Shown in pieces: positions 9,419 to 20,119 of a stretch of DNA of 64,000 nucleotides. A model generated the notes under the pieces. The model saw nothing but the letters and a program-made list of their open reading frames with translations. It was not told the DNA's origin and did not search any database. Every line of letters begins with the position of its first letter. Within the stretch, counting starts at the first letter, position 1. Source of the DNA: Lentisphaeria bacterium. GTDB lineage: Bacteria > Verrucomicrobiota > Lentisphaeria > Victivallales > Victivallaceae. The position numbers and the translations under genes are program-made. The stretch spans positions 3,968,001-4,032,000 of the forward strand of contig CP091727.1 of assembly GCA_022009855.1 (NCBI GenBank), written 5' to 3'.

Positions 9419-10992
9419 TTACGGCAGATAGGTGAACTGGAACGCCTTGCTGGCTTTGACCGCTTCACGGATCTTCTGTACGAGCATGTCGGGCACTTCC
9501 ACATTGGTCTTTACCACGGTGAGCGAAAGACCGGACTTGAGGTCCTGCGGAGCGCGGATGTCGACGATGTTGATGTTCTTCTCGCCGAGAATGCCGGCGA
9601 TCCGGCCGATGACACCCGGTTCATCCTTGTATTCGACGAACAGATGGTGCCCGGTAGGCTCCAGATAGAGCTGGTCGAAGTCGTTGAGCCGCGAAATCAT
9701 CAGATTATTCTCCGTGATGGTGCCGCGCGCTCCCGCCTTGTAGATCAGATTGCCGCCGACGAAGAGATCGATGCTCATCGCCTGACCGTAATGTTTGGAG
9801 TTGTCCACTTCGCGGTTGATGAGCTCAATGCCGGTTTCCGACAGGAACTGCTCGGCATCCTTCGGGCCGTTGTCGGCGGCAAAGTCGGCGGCGATTCCAG
9901 CTGCAAGCGCGGGAGTCATCCATTTGGCATACTTGGCGAGATCGCCGTAGAAACTGGTCTCAATCCGGGTCGGATTGTTGTCCTTGCCGAGATAGGCGTT
10001 GGTCAGCGCCGTCAGAACGTAGGCGAGCTTCTGGTACTTGGCGTCGAGACCGTCCGGAAGCGCCTTGTTGACCACGCAGTTGGTGATCCCCTGCTCAAAG
10101 TAGGCGATCGTCTGTTCAGCGGCGCGGCGGGCGGCCGTGAAATTCGCCTCATGCGTATTGGCGCCGAGATGCGGCAGCATGATGTCGGCGATGTCGGCGA
10201 CGCTCTTCGGCCCGGCTGCATCCTCCGGATAGACGTCGTTGCAGAAGATGATCTTTTTTTCCGCCTTGACCGCGCGCAGATCTTCTTCGTTGACGATGCC
10301 GGAGCGGGCGCAGTTGATCAGGGTGGCGCCCGGTTTCATCAGGTCGAAGAGGCGGCGGTTGACCATGCCGCGTGTCTCGTCATTCTCGGGAATGTGCAGC
10401 GAGACGAAATCGGATTCCGAAAAGATGCGGTCGACGTTGGTCAGTTCGACGCCGAGTTTGTCGGCGAGGGCCGGGGAGAGAATCGGATCATACCCGAGAA
10501 TTTTCACTTCGAATCCGGCAAGCCGTTTGACCAGCAGCTGGCCGATGTTGCCGAGTCCGAGGATGCCGACGGTTTTTCCTGTCAGCTCCCGGCCCATGAA
10601 TTTGCTCTTCTCCCACTCTCCGGCACGGGTGGAGATATCGGCCGGAATCAGGTGACGGCAGGAGGCGAGAATCATCGCAATCACCTCTTCGGCAACCGCA
10701 TTGGAGTTCGCCCGGGGGTGTTCATTACGTCGATATCGTGCTTGCGGGCGTACTTGATGTCGATGGTGTTGAAGCCGGCGCCGGCGCGGACGATCAGCTT
10801 GAGCTGCGGCAGTTGATCGATGATCTCCGGAGTGATCTTCTCGCTGCGGACGATCAGCACTTCCGCGTCACTGTTGGCTTTGATGAGATCGGCGAGAGGC
10901 GTGGCTGCGTCGAGCACCACCTGATAGCCGCGTTCGGAGAGAAGCTGGGCGGCAAACTTGTCTAATTTTGTGGGGATCAAAACTTTGCGCAT
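9419..10992 (-). CDS. serA: D-3-phosphoglycerate dehydrogenase
   Basis: Oxidises 3-phosphoglycerate to 3-phosphohydroxypyruvate, the first step of serine synthesis. Substrate domain (KLIVRAGAGFNTID), Rossmann motif GILGLGNIGQLLVKRL, the catalytic Arg region LINCARSGIVNEEDL and the active-site His region DIMLPHLGANTHEA are present in order, followed by an intervening (ASB-like) domain and a C-terminal ACT domain (HHLFVEYKDEPGVIGRIAGI) for allosteric serine binding. At about 524 aa it is the long type with both regulatory domains. One break lies near 10710 in a CCCGGGGG run (between NTPG and the NAD domain). The start ATG at 10992 has GGAGATATC upstream. Confidence 0.95.
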
Positions 10993-11047
10993 GATGATAT
11001 CTCCATGTGGTTACGGACATTTTATGCTGTCGTTATAACAATATCCT

Positions 11048-11077
11048 AATATACCACACAGGAGGGGGGTTTTTCAA
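11048..11077 (-). promoter_or_regulatory. Predicted promoter for serA
   Basis: On the minus strand TTGAAA (11077-11072), 18-bp spacer containing a C-run, TATATT (11053-11048). The leader is about 50 nt; no T-box or other riboswitch fold is evident. Confidence 0.55.
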
Positions 11078-11081
11078 GGAA

Positions 11082-11930
11082 TCAGCGTCCGGTAAAGCGG
11101 ATGAAAACCACTTCGCGACGGCAGCGCAGGCGCCAGGGCAGCGACAGGTTGCCCAGCCCGGAGGTCACGATCATGCGGGTGCCGGTTCTGCGGCGCCGGA
11201 ACTCCCCGTAGGCGAAGTGGCGGTTGTAGCAGCTCGGCGTGTAGAGCGGGCCGACGAGGGGAAAGCGCAACTGGCCGCCGTGAGTGTGACCGCAGCAGAC
11301 CAGACGGACGCCATCGAAGGCGTCTCCGGTATCGAGCGCGATGACGGTATCCGGATTGTGAGCCAGAAGAATGACGGTCTGATGAGTCGGCCAGAGTCCG
11401 GGAAGACGCGGTGTGCCGCGGGCGACATCGTCGCAGCCGAAGACATAGAGCATATCGTCGCGCCACGACTGATTGCAGAGGAAGCGGAACCCGCCCTCTT
11501 CAAACAGCTTGTTCCACAGGCTGATCGGAATCCATTCCTTGCCTCTTTCCCAGTTCCCGGGAACGGCGAGGCGGACAGGAGCGGCCGCGGAGAGAATCTT
11601 CAACAGTTCGGGTAGCCGGGCCACGTCACAGCCGTCCGCGACGAGATCTCCACCGGTGAGCAGCAGATCCGGTTGAAATGCCGCAATCGCCGCCGCCGCA
11701 CTTTCCGCGATCAGGAAATCCTCACGGGTGCCGCGGAAATGGACATCGGCGAGAAACGCGATTTTTTTTCCGGCGGCTTCCGGGGCCGGGATCTTGTAGA
11801 AAACCTCCGACACCGGGCTGCCGGGTTTCACTCTCGCCTGCCGGTAGGAAATGACCTGCCGCCAGTTGACCAGCCGTTCCGGATGGGGAACGGTCAGGGG
11901 AAAGTAGTGCTGATGAAGCCGTCGGTTCAC
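11082..11930 (-). CDS. Calcineurin-like metallophosphoesterase (1)
   Basis: Dinuclear-metal phosphoesterase of the YkuE/YaeI group. The five metal-binding blocks are all visible: FLADVHF, TGGDLVADG, VPGNWE (where GNHE is usual, so the active-site His is Trp), LLAHNPD and CCGHTHGGQLRFP. It is 282 aa with an intact frame and no clear signal peptide. Its start overlaps the greA stop by 4 bp (ATGA), so it is translationally coupled to greA. In related enzymes the role is often lipid A precursor or phospholipid hydrolysis, but here the substrate is unknown. A second, different member of the superfamily is at 46067. Confidence 0.85.
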   Translation of the reverse strand: MNRRLHQHYFPLTVPHPERLVNWRQVISYRQARVKPGSPVSEVFYKIPAPEAAGKKIAFLADVHFRGTREDFLIAESAAAAIAAFQPDLLLTGGDLVADGCDVARLPELLKILSAAAPVRLAVPGNWERGKEWIPISLWNKLFEEGGFRFLCNQSWRDDMLYVFGCDDVARGTPRLPGLWPTHQTVILLAHNPDTVIALDTGDAFDGVRLVCCGHTHGGQLRFPLVGPLYTPSCYNRHFAYGEFRRRRTGTRMIVTSGLGNLSLPWRLRCRREVVFIRFTGR

Positions 11931-14031
11931 TCGTCAAGCTCCGCGATGATCTCCGCGGAGAGCGGACGAACCGCAACCAGCGTGCATTTGCGGCCGCCCG
12001 GCACCTCGAAGGTTTCGCCCTGTCGGCGGTTGAGCACCGCCGCGCCGAGACGGGTGCGGTAGGAAAGGAATTTCCGCTCCGGATCTCCATCCCAGGCGCC
12101 GAGGAGCTGATAGACTTCCGCTTCGCCGTCGTCGTAGCGCAGTTCGATCTCCGAGCCGATGACGGCGGAGTCTTCCACCTTGATCGCCCTGAGGTTGATC
12201 GGCTGGATGCGGGCAAGTTCGCGTTCCAGTTCCGAGCGGCGGCGGCTGAGGAAGTTCCGGCGCTCCTTGGCCGCGTCGAATTCGGAGTTCTCCCGGAAGT
12301 CGCCGTGGGCCCGGGCAACTTTCAGGGCTTCGCGGTTTTCCGGAACATGGATGTTGATGATGTCATCCAGCTCCTTCATCAGGCGCTTGTGCGATTTGAC
12401 GCTGGTGTAATTGGGTTCCGTGGTGACCGGTTCGCGGGTTTCAGCAACGCCGATTCCGGCTTTGAGGATCCGCTGCCCCGCGCCGTTTTCGAGATAATCG
12501 CGCAGCATCGGCGAAATGCGTGACAGTTTCACCATCAGACTCTGCCGTTCGCCCGGACTCAGGAAGAGCGCGCCCTGAAGCACTGCGGCGAACATCATCG
12601 CGTCGCCGTGGGCCGCTTCCAGCAGCTGTTTCTGAAAATCGACGTTGTCAAGCAGCAGAGAACGCAGTTCCCGGATTGCCGCTCCCCATGCTTTCGGGAG
12701 GTTGTCCGCCGAAAGGGCGCGGGCGGTATTTTCCACATTGATGAGGCCAAGCAGTTCTTCGCTGGGGCGTTTTTTGCGGTTTTTCCAGATCCAGAGCAGC
12801 AGATCGGCGCTGCACACCTTGTGTTCGCAGCAGCAGTCGAATAGCAGCTCCTCGGAGACACCGGCACAGACGCTGTTGAGCGATTTGAGCGGCAGGCGCA
12901 TTGCGCACTCCGCGAGATATTCCTCCGGAAATACCACCGCAGTGGCGGCGGCGAGACTTTCCAGCTGCTTGGCCGGCAGTTCTCCCCAGACGCTCAGCTG
13001 CGAGAGCGGGACCCGACTCGGATTGGCGGGCCAGAACGGCGCCTTCGCCAGCAGGGGAGTGCAGATTTCGCGGAGCTGTTCCGGCGTGGAGCGCAGGTGG
13101 AGCCGGGAGATGATGGAGGCGAGCAGTTTTGCTTCGCGAACCGCGGTGTCGGGCTTGAGATTTTCAAAGAAGCGGCGGAAACCGGACGCCTCCTCGTCGG
13201 AGAATTTCCCCGCGTTGCGCTCCTCCTCGTTGGTGAGCAACAGATCGACCTCCTTGAGACTGCGTCCGTCGCAGGAGCGGCGGGTGCCGGCAACGGGCCC
13301 CGCCGGGGTTCCGAACTCCAATACTTGTCGAAAGCCGCTTTGTCGAGGTTGCGCACGCAGCCGGCCTGCGCCATCTGCTGCATCACCGCATCGGAAACCG
13401 GCACTACCGCGCGCCGGGCCACGATGGCGCGGAAATCGCGGGAACTGATCGGCGTTTTCAGCGCGCCGACCAGCCGGCTCAGTTCGGGACCGGGGCTGAG
13501 AATCACCGCATCCCGCAGGATGATGTCCAGCGGAATCGCCGCGGAGCCGCCGGTGAGGCCGAATGCGGAGACCGCCAGCGAGGCGTTGATGTTGTCGATC
13601 GCTCCGGCGGTGCACCAGCGCCCGGAGGAGGGCAGAAAAAGCACCATACCGCTCTTGAGGGCGAGCAGCCGCTGGAGCCGCGCACTGACTTCGGCGAGCG
13701 GGACGTTTTCATCGCGCACCCCGAGCGCCTTCATCACCGGATTGCGACCGAGATAGGGCGGCAGCGCGGTTTTGACGCCGGCGACCAGCATTTTCCGGAA
13801 GATCGGGCTGTCGGTCATCGGCAGTGCAGCCAGGCCGACACAGAAGGCTCCCTGCGCATCGTCAAGTTCATCATCGCCCCAGGCCTCCCAGAGCAGATTG
13901 AGCTGTTCGATGATCTCTGCCGGAATCGGGTTGCCGGCGGTGCGCAGCGCGGCAAGCAGGTTGTCGAGATTTTTTTTGGAAGGCTGTTCAAGACAGGATA
14001 CCAGCAATTCTTCAAAGGCGACCGAATCCAT
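11927..14031 (-). CDS. greA: Long-form transcription elongation factor GreA
   Basis: Rescues backtracked RNA polymerase by stimulating transcript cleavage. The C-terminal 160 residues are a complete GreA: the coiled coil HGDFRENSEFDAAKERRNFL carries the acidic D-x-x-E tip, and the FKBP-like C-domain follows (VIGSEIELRYDDGEAEVYQLLG). In front lie about 540 residues of mostly helical sequence of a type known from chlamydial GreA (about 700 aa in total). The reconstructed protein is about 700 aa. A single break lies near 13320. The start ATG at 14031 (MDSVAFEELLVSCLEQ) is preceded by CGGAGA. It is coupled to the downstream phosphoesterase. Confidence 0.85.
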
Positions 14032-14101
14032 TCTATTCTCCGATGCGTTTCTCCTCCGGTCCCGAGGGTGTTGCCGGAGGGGCATTGATTGGTTGTTACT
14101 C

Positions 14102-15024
14102 TCATAATATAGCCTCTCCCGGATTGGTTTTCAATGCGTGGCGGACAAAAAAAGCCGCGCAGCTGCCGGTGAATGGACAATTTGCACATCGGGTGGTGTC
14201 GGCGGGGAAATCCTCTTCCGCGATGGAACCGTCCGGCCGGATCATCCGCAGCATGGCGTCTGCGTCAGCCCGGATTCCGGCCAGTCCGGCACTGATGTTG
14301 AGGTTCGCTCCGAATTCGGCAACCGACCCGTCACGGCAGTCGAGCCGGAAGGAACGAACCAGTTCCGGCGGAATGCGACTGGTGTTGAGCGCGTGAAACT
14401 TATGCAGCATGGCGACTTCGTCCGAAGCGTCGGATTCCGTTTCCACAATCCAGAGTTCGCGTCCGGAGGAGAGGGCAAAGCAGGGGAGCACCAGCAGGGG
14501 AGCTCCCCGATGCGCACTTCCAGCGGCGAGGGAGGGGGGCGTCGTCGTTCCGGCGGAATATGTCGGAATTCGCCCCATCCGTTTTGCTCCAGCGCTTCCA
14601 CGGAGCGTTTCAGGCGTGTTTCAAGTTCGTTGCGCACCGTTTCGCAGGAGACGGCGGGAGCGAGCAGCGCCCGCAACATCGGCGTACGGTGGTCCTCCTG
14701 CCAGAATCCGAGCAGCATCCGGTTGAATTCCCGGGCGAAGGTGAGCATGACGCGGGAGCGCAACTCCATGCCGGAACCGTTGTCTTCCTCTTCATTCCGG
14801 CGATAGAAAAGTTCCCGCATTGCCGTTCGGAGAAGGATATTGCAGTAACTGTCGCGGAGAGGAGCGATTTCGCCAGATGGATTTGCCGCAGCGTCGCTTC
14901 CGCCGCCGGATCGTGACCGCCGCGTGGAGCGTAATAGGTGAAAGTATCTCCGGCGGCATCCGTTCCAGAGACGGCGCCGCCGGAGCGACCAGCTGAACCG
15001 GTAATCTTCGGCTCTGACCTTCAC
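14102..15024 (-). CDS. PD-(D/E)XK-type protein with Fe-S cysteines
   Basis: Resembles Cas4/AddB/Dna2-like PD-(D/E)XK proteins. After reconnecting frames the N terminus reads …RFSWSLRRRRLWNGCRRRYF followed by HYYAPRGGHDPAAEATLRQI, matching the family's 'FSWSR…C…RYY' opening, and the C terminus has CANCPFTGSC, so one early and three late cysteines are arranged as in the [4Fe-4S] nucleases. The catalytic core seems eroded: where family members have a PD…(D/E)xK pair, this one reads VLPCFALSSGRELWIVETES. Breaks lie near 14935, 14855 and 14500. A GTG start at 15024 overlaps the purT stop (GTGA), indicating coupling. About 305 aa. Role unknown. Confidence 0.6.
14106..14133 (-). promoter_or_regulatory. 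Predicted promoter for greA
   Basis: On the minus strand TTGAAA (14133-14128), 16-bp spacer, TATATT (14111-14106), 75 bp upstream of the greA ATG. It overlaps the last codons of the upstream PD-(D/E)XK gene, so greA may be transcribed both from here and by read-through. Confidence 0.5.
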
Positions 15025-16205
15025 AGCTTGATCGAAATTTTTTCGCGCATGCGGAACACTTTTTAACCGCCGCATCGACGTTTTCCGCGCGGGCGAGGCA
15101 GACGCCGAGACGACGATGCCCTTTGAGTTCCGGCTTGCCGAAGAGACGTACCTGCGTGTCGGGCTCCTCCAGCGCCTTATCCACCCCCTTCGAAGGCGAC
15201 CTGGTCCGATACTCCTTCGGCGACGATCGCCTTCGAGGCGGAGGGGCCGTGGAACGCGATGTTCGGAATCGGCAGCCCGAGGATGGCGCGGGCATGGAGG
15301 TCGAACTCCGAGAGATCCTGCGAAATCATCGTTACCATGCCGGTGTCGTGCGGCCGTGGACTCACTTCGCTGAAGAGCACCTTGTCGCCGCAGATGAAAA
15401 GTTCGACGCCGAAGATTCCCCCGACCGCCGAGAGCTCCGGTCACCAGTCCGGCAATTCGCTGCGCTTCGGCGATGGCGGCTTCGCTCATCGGCTGCGGTT
15501 GCCACGATTCCTGATAGTCGCCGTTGACCTGGTGGTGACCGATCGGTTTGAGGAAGGTGGTCCCGCCTGTGTGGCGGACCGTCAGCAGCGTGATCTCGTA
15601 GTCGAACGGGACGAATCCTTCGACGATCACTTTGCCGGCCCCGGCGCGGCCGCCCTCCTGTGCGTTTTTCCATGCCGCGTCGATATCCGCCTCGGATTTG
15701 ATCGTGCTCTGGCCGTGGCCCGAGGAGCTCATAATCGGCTTGACCACGCAGGGAATGCCGATCTCCTTCACCGCCGCGTCGAACTCCTCGCGGGTGGCGG
15801 CGAAGCGGTAGGGGCTGGTCGGCACGCCCAGCTCCTCGGCGGCCAGGCGGCGAATCCCTTCGCGGTTCATCGTAAGTTTCGTCGCGCGTGCGGTCGGGAT
15901 CACATGATATCCCTCTTTCTCCAGTTCGACCAGCGTGTCGGTGGCGATCGCTTCCACCTCCGGAACGATGTAGTCCGGCTTCTCCTTTTCGATCACCTGC
16001 CGCAGCGCTTTGCCGTCGAGCATGTTGATCGTGTAGGCGCGGTGGGCAACCTGCATGCCGGGGGCGTTGTGGTAGCGGTCCACCGCAATGACCTCCACGC
16101 CGAGACGCTGCATGGCGATGACCACCTCTTTGCCCAGTTCCCCGCGCCGCAGAACAGAACTCTGGTGGCGGACTTCGTCAGAGCGGTACCGATGATGTTT
16201 GGCAT
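15021..16205 (-). CDS. purT: Formate-dependent GAR transformylase PurT
   Basis: ATP-grasp enzyme making N-formyl-GAR from formate, ATP and GAR in purine synthesis. Strong family blocks are visible: GTALTKSATRVLFCGAG, QRLGVEVIAVDRYHNAPGM, INMLDGKALR, ATKLTMNREGIRRLAAEEL, VKPIMSSSGHGQS, VIVEGFVPFDYEITLLTV and EVSPRPHDTGMVTMISQDLS. Breaks occur near 16135, 15430, 15190 and 15060; the C terminus is inferred as …REKISIKL ending at TGA 15021-15023. About 395 aa, the normal length. The ATG at 16205 has AAGGGA 6 bp upstream. It lies 38 bp after the Bat gene block, and its stop overlaps the next GTG start. Confidence 0.92.
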
Positions 16206-16243
16206 GATATTCCCTTATGTTTTTTTCTTCCGGGGACGGAAAA

Positions 16244-18784
16244 TCAGTATAAGATTCCTCCCGGGAAGATGAGTTTCACCTGATCGGCCGGCGCCCATCC
16301 GTCCCGACCGTTGACCCGCAGCCTGACCCAGTCTCCGCGGCGCTCCACCACAAAGGCGGTGCTGCCGCCCGGAATCGTCGCCTCGACCCGGCCGCTTGCC
16401 GCCGTCGGAAGGGTGCGCAGTTCGAGCGTGCTGCCGATGATGATCGCCTGGTCCGGATTGTATGGGCCGACCGCCTGTGCCGTGGCTGCCGCCAGTGAGA
16501 GCATCAGAAGCACCGTCGCGACGCTCTCCACGACGATCAGCGTGTTGCGTCGGAGAGTGCGTCGCAGCCCGAATGTGAGACAGAGTACAGCGAACATTGC
16601 CGCGGCGATGGTGAGATAGTCATCCGGTCGCAGCCGGTCGCGGCACCAGGTCAGCAGAGCCTTCGGCGTACCGGCCGTGCCGATCTCCGGCAGGACGAGT
16701 TTCCGGTTGACCAGGTTGAGATTTTCCAGCGTTTCGGAGTCACGCGGCGCGAGCAGGTGTGCCTGTTCGAAACCGAGTCGGGCGCGGGGAAGATCGCCGA
16801 GCCGATAGTGGGCGGAGGCGAGGTTGTAGAGCACGTTCGGGGCCGGGGCCGCCGGATTGAGCTGTTTCTCGTAACCCGCAGCGGCCGCTTTGAAATCCCC
16901 CTTTTCGAAAGCGGCGTTGAACGTGGAGGAAACCTGCGCTGCGACCGCAGTCAACGCCAGAATGGAGAGGGCGAAGAGGGATACCCGTTTGAGCAGGTTC
17001 ACCAGGCGGCTGCGGAGTTTCTGCGTCAATACAACCGGGGAGCGTTCACCGCCGACCGGTTTGAAGCTCTCCGCTTCGAGGGAGTCGAAAAGGCCTGCCA
17101 GCTCAGGGTCGTCGAGTTTCCGGGCCACTTCGGCAGCCCCCGCGCCCGGAGGGAGGTGAAGGGCTTCCGCCAGGTAGGGAACCGCTTCTTCGCGGAGCAC
17201 CGGGGCGACGTCGCCGTCGCCACGGAGCTGCCTGAGCAGTTGCGGGAGTTTTTTCCGGAGGGCTGTACGCCGGGCGAACTCCGGATCATGTTCCAGCCGT
17301 TCCCGCCGCCGGCAGCGCCATTCGATCAGAATCGCCGCGAGCGGGCCGCCGAGCAGAAAGAGCAGAATCCAGCCGATCCGGTTGCGGATCAGCGGCAGGG
17401 CCACGCCGGAACCCGGTGCCGCCTTGAGGTAGAAGAGCTCTTCGCGAGGAGCGGGGATCTTCTCCACCTCCGGTTCGGACACTGTGGCGCGTGCCGTTTC
17501 CGCGGCCGGGGCGCTGTCGGAGACTGCCGCGGAGAGTTTCCGTTCGCTCTTGACAATCGGGAGTTTCAAGTCGAAATCGTGCCGGACATACTCTCCCGTC
17601 GCCGGGCGGAACGTGGCGAATTTCAACGAGATGTTTTTTTCGCCCGGCTCGAGCGGAATGACGGCATATTTGAGTTCAACCAGACTGCTGTTGTCCGGAG
17701 AACTTTTCTTCACTTCGCCGGGGTAGACGCGGAATCCGGGCAGCTCGAGTTTCGGCGTGGCGAACGTCTCCGGTGTGCCCTCTCCCCGGGCGGTGATGCT
17801 CAGAGAGAGGGGCTCGCCCACTTTGCCGGAGTTCTGGTCGAATCGGCAGGAGATCTCCCAGTCGCCGACCAGTCCGAGGTTGATGCAGTTCGCGGGAGCG
17901 GGAGGCAGGGCTTTGATGGTGATTTCCGGCCCCGGTTCGAAGGTTACCCGGTAGGGGGACGCGGTTCTCTCGCGAGAAAAAGGAATCGAAGAAATCGTCG
18001 TCGAACGGTGACCGGGGACGGCGTGCCCGCCGTCCATCGTCCCGGACGATGCTGACTGTGGCGCTCGCTCCCGGCGTGAGCTTTCCCGGCACGGTGGCGC
18101 GGAAGGCGGTCCGGAAGGAGAGCACTCCGTAATAGCGGCCATCAAGCAGTTCCCGCCGTTCGGCGGGGCGGTCGAAACGACGCATCTGCGGATTGTTTCG
18201 GGAGTAGTCGCGAAAGACCACATTGTCCAGGCCGGAAAGCTCCGGGTATTCTGCCAGGCGGGCGCGCAGGAGGGCAGCAGCCAGAGATTAAGTTCCAGCG
18301 GTATCTCCTCGCCGACAAAGAAGGTGCGCCGCTTCTCCGGAATGCGGATGGTGCCGAACGCCGCCTCTTTCATTGTGACGGAGTCTCCGGAACTCTGCAC
18401 TGCCGGCTGGGAGCCCGGGGGAGCACTTTGACTTCGAGAGCCCGGGTGGTGACCTCCTGACCGTCGAGTCGGAAGGAGAACGACGGAATTTTCAGCGTGC
18501 CTTCCCGCTCCGCCCGGATCGGGATCTCATAGGTGTAGGAGGTGTTGAAATTGATGCTCTCCATGCGCTGACTGACTGAATTGGTGATCCATTGCCCGTT
18601 TTCCAGCGGAGGCAGGCGGAGTCCTTCGGTGAGGCGCCGGTCTAGTTTCAGGGAAAAGGTGACCAGCTCTCCCGCCGCGACAGAGGAGGGCGAGACCGTT
18701 GCGGAGACCTCGGGGGCCGCTGCCGAAAGGTGCAGCGATGCGGAAATCGCCGCGAGAAAAAAGTATTCTCATCACATATTTCAT
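16244..18784 (-). CDS. BatD-BatE fusion: oxygen-tolerance protein with TPR and SH3 domains
   Basis: Part of the Bat aerotolerance/envelope-stress complex. The N-terminal two thirds are BatD: a signal peptide (MRILF…LAAISASLHLSAAA), Ig-like beta domains (VSATVSPSSVAAGELVTF, YTYEIPIRAEREGTLKIPSF), then a membrane helix (IGWILLFLLGGPLAAILIEW). The same chain continues into a second helix, a BatE-like TPR (NVLYNLASAHYRLGDLPRAR), two more helices and a C-terminal bacterial SH3 domain (RGDWVRLRVNGRDGWAPADQ). About 845 aa; BatD and BatE are separate genes in Bacteroides. Breaks lie near 18750, 18410, 18270 and 17965, all in the BatD part; the junction to the TPR part is unbroken, so the fusion itself is not an artefact. 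Start ATG 18784, 5 bp after the batC stop. Confidence 0.8.
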
Positions 18785-18789
18785 AGCTC

Positions 18790-20119
18790 TCACCAATCCT
18801 TTTCCACGCGGGGCTGGCGGCCGCGCTGGAGTTTCTTCAATTCATCGCGAAGTTGTTTCTCTTCATCCGCCATCATGTCCAGCAGTTGAGCTGCGGTTTT
18901 TTCATCCATTTTCCCCTCCTGCTGCTGCGGAGTCTGCTGCGGTTGAGGTGGACGAGTTTCCGGAGTATTCTGTTGCTTCTGCTGATCCTTCTGATCCTGC
19001 TGGCTGTTGTCGTCCTTCTGATCCTTTTGATCCTTTTGATCTTTCTGGTCCTGCCGTCTGTTGTCGTCCTTCTGATCTTTTCGGTCCCCGGAGGAATCGC
19101 CGAGGGCTTCCAGAGCCTTTTCCAGATGGCGGTCGGCTTCCTCCTTCCGATTTTCTTCCCGGGAACGCTTGGCCTGATCCAGCTCCTCTTTCGCCTGTTC
19201 GGCACGTTTGCTCAAATCTTTCTGATCCAGCTCATCCGCCTTCTGCTTGAGTTCATCGGCGCTTCGTCTTGCCTGATCCAACGCCTGATCAGCAGAATTC
19301 TGCTGATCCTGCTTGTTTTGCTGATCCTGCTTGTTCTGCTGATTCTGCTGATTCTGCTGATCCTGCTTGTTCTGCTGATTCTGTTTGTTCTGCTGATTCT
19401 GCTTGTTCTGCTGATTCTGCTTGTTCTGCTGATCCTGCTTGTTCTGCTGATCCTGCTTGTTCTGCTGATCCTGCTTGTTCTGCTGATCCTGCTTGTTCTG
19501 CTGTTTTGCCTGCTGAGTCTGTTGTTTTGCCTGCTGTTGCAGTTTCTTCAGCTCTTCAATCTTCTTTTTCAGCTCTTCGATTCTTTTGCGGTCGTCTGCA
19601 AGCTGCTGCAGATTGGCGGCGGAGGCGGAGAGAGCCGCTTCATTCTGCGGAATGGAGAGACTGCGCACATAGAGCTCTTCGGCGCTTTTTGCCCGGCTTT
19701 CCGCTTGACTCAGCGCCTGAAGCGCCGGGTCTAGTTGCTGCGCTTTGACCTGGGCCAGAGCTCCGGAAAATCCTTTGCGGACTTCGAGGTGTTCCCCTGT
19801 GCCGAGATTATGAAACGCACGAGCCTGCAGGTCGGGGCGCCCTTCCGCCTGGCGGATGACATCCTCGTAGAGTTGCGGGGCTTTCTCATCGCCGGCAAGT
19901 TGTTTTTCCCGGGCGGTGTTGTAAAGTTCTTCCGGAGAATCCGGCAGTTCCGGTTCGACATTGACAGTGCCCCTCCGTGCGGGTTTCCGGTTTTGCCGGA
20001 ATTGCCGGAACCGCCGGACCATTTACCGGCATCGGAATCGGAGGAACCGCAGGAAGATTTTCCGCCTGAAGCCCCGGCCCGCAAAGGACGGCGAGCAACA
20101 GCAGCGACGCCTTCGGAAT
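18790..20119 (-). CDS. BatC-like TPR protein with long Q/N/K/D repeat region
   Basis: Periplasmic scaffold of the Bat system. A hydrophobic segment (LLLLAVLCGPGLQAEN) is followed by TPR-like sequence (SPEELYNTAREKQLAGDEKA… RPDLQARAFHNLGTGEHLE), a helical stretch rich in Lys/Glu, a hydrophilic repeat block of NKQDQQ/NKQNQQ hexapeptides, a coiled-coil-like segment and a second QKD-rich block. It ends …QRGRQPRVEKDW. One break lies near 19970 (extra G in a G-run). No ATG precedes the hydrophobic segment; the frame runs in from batB, so the ATT at 20119 is only a nominal boundary and a batB-batC fusion is possible. The highly charged, low-complexity centre has no predicted fold. Confidence 0.7.
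19010..19060. repeat. Short Lys-Asp-Gln coding repeat in batC
   Basis: A 9-bp imperfect tandem repeat (consensus on the plus strand CTTTTGATC) encoding QKD/DQK units near the 3' end of batC. It is the second, smaller repeat block of that gene. Confidence 0.6.
19301..19504. repeat. 18-bp tandem repeat array inside batC
   Basis: About ten copies of an 18-bp unit (plus strand TGCTGATCCTGCTTGTTC and variants with GATT for GATC) with two 9-bp half units, encoding the hexapeptide NKQDQQ or NKQNQQ. The length is a multiple of 3 throughout, so copy changes would keep the frame. There are no unique spacers, so it is not a CRISPR array. Confidence 0.9.

Noticed and set aside
9185..10816. 543-codon plus-strand open frame
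   Set aside because: Antisense to serA, which has clear conserved motifs; long shadow frames are expected in G+C-rich genes.
19301..19504. Repeat array considered as CRISPR
   Set aside because: Units are contiguous without spacers and encode an in-frame peptide repeat; no cas genes.
18853..19734. Long plus-strand frame rich in Leu-Ile-Leu-Val repeats
   Set aside because: It is the antisense image of the batC Q/N/K/D repeats; no start signal and not a credible membrane protein.
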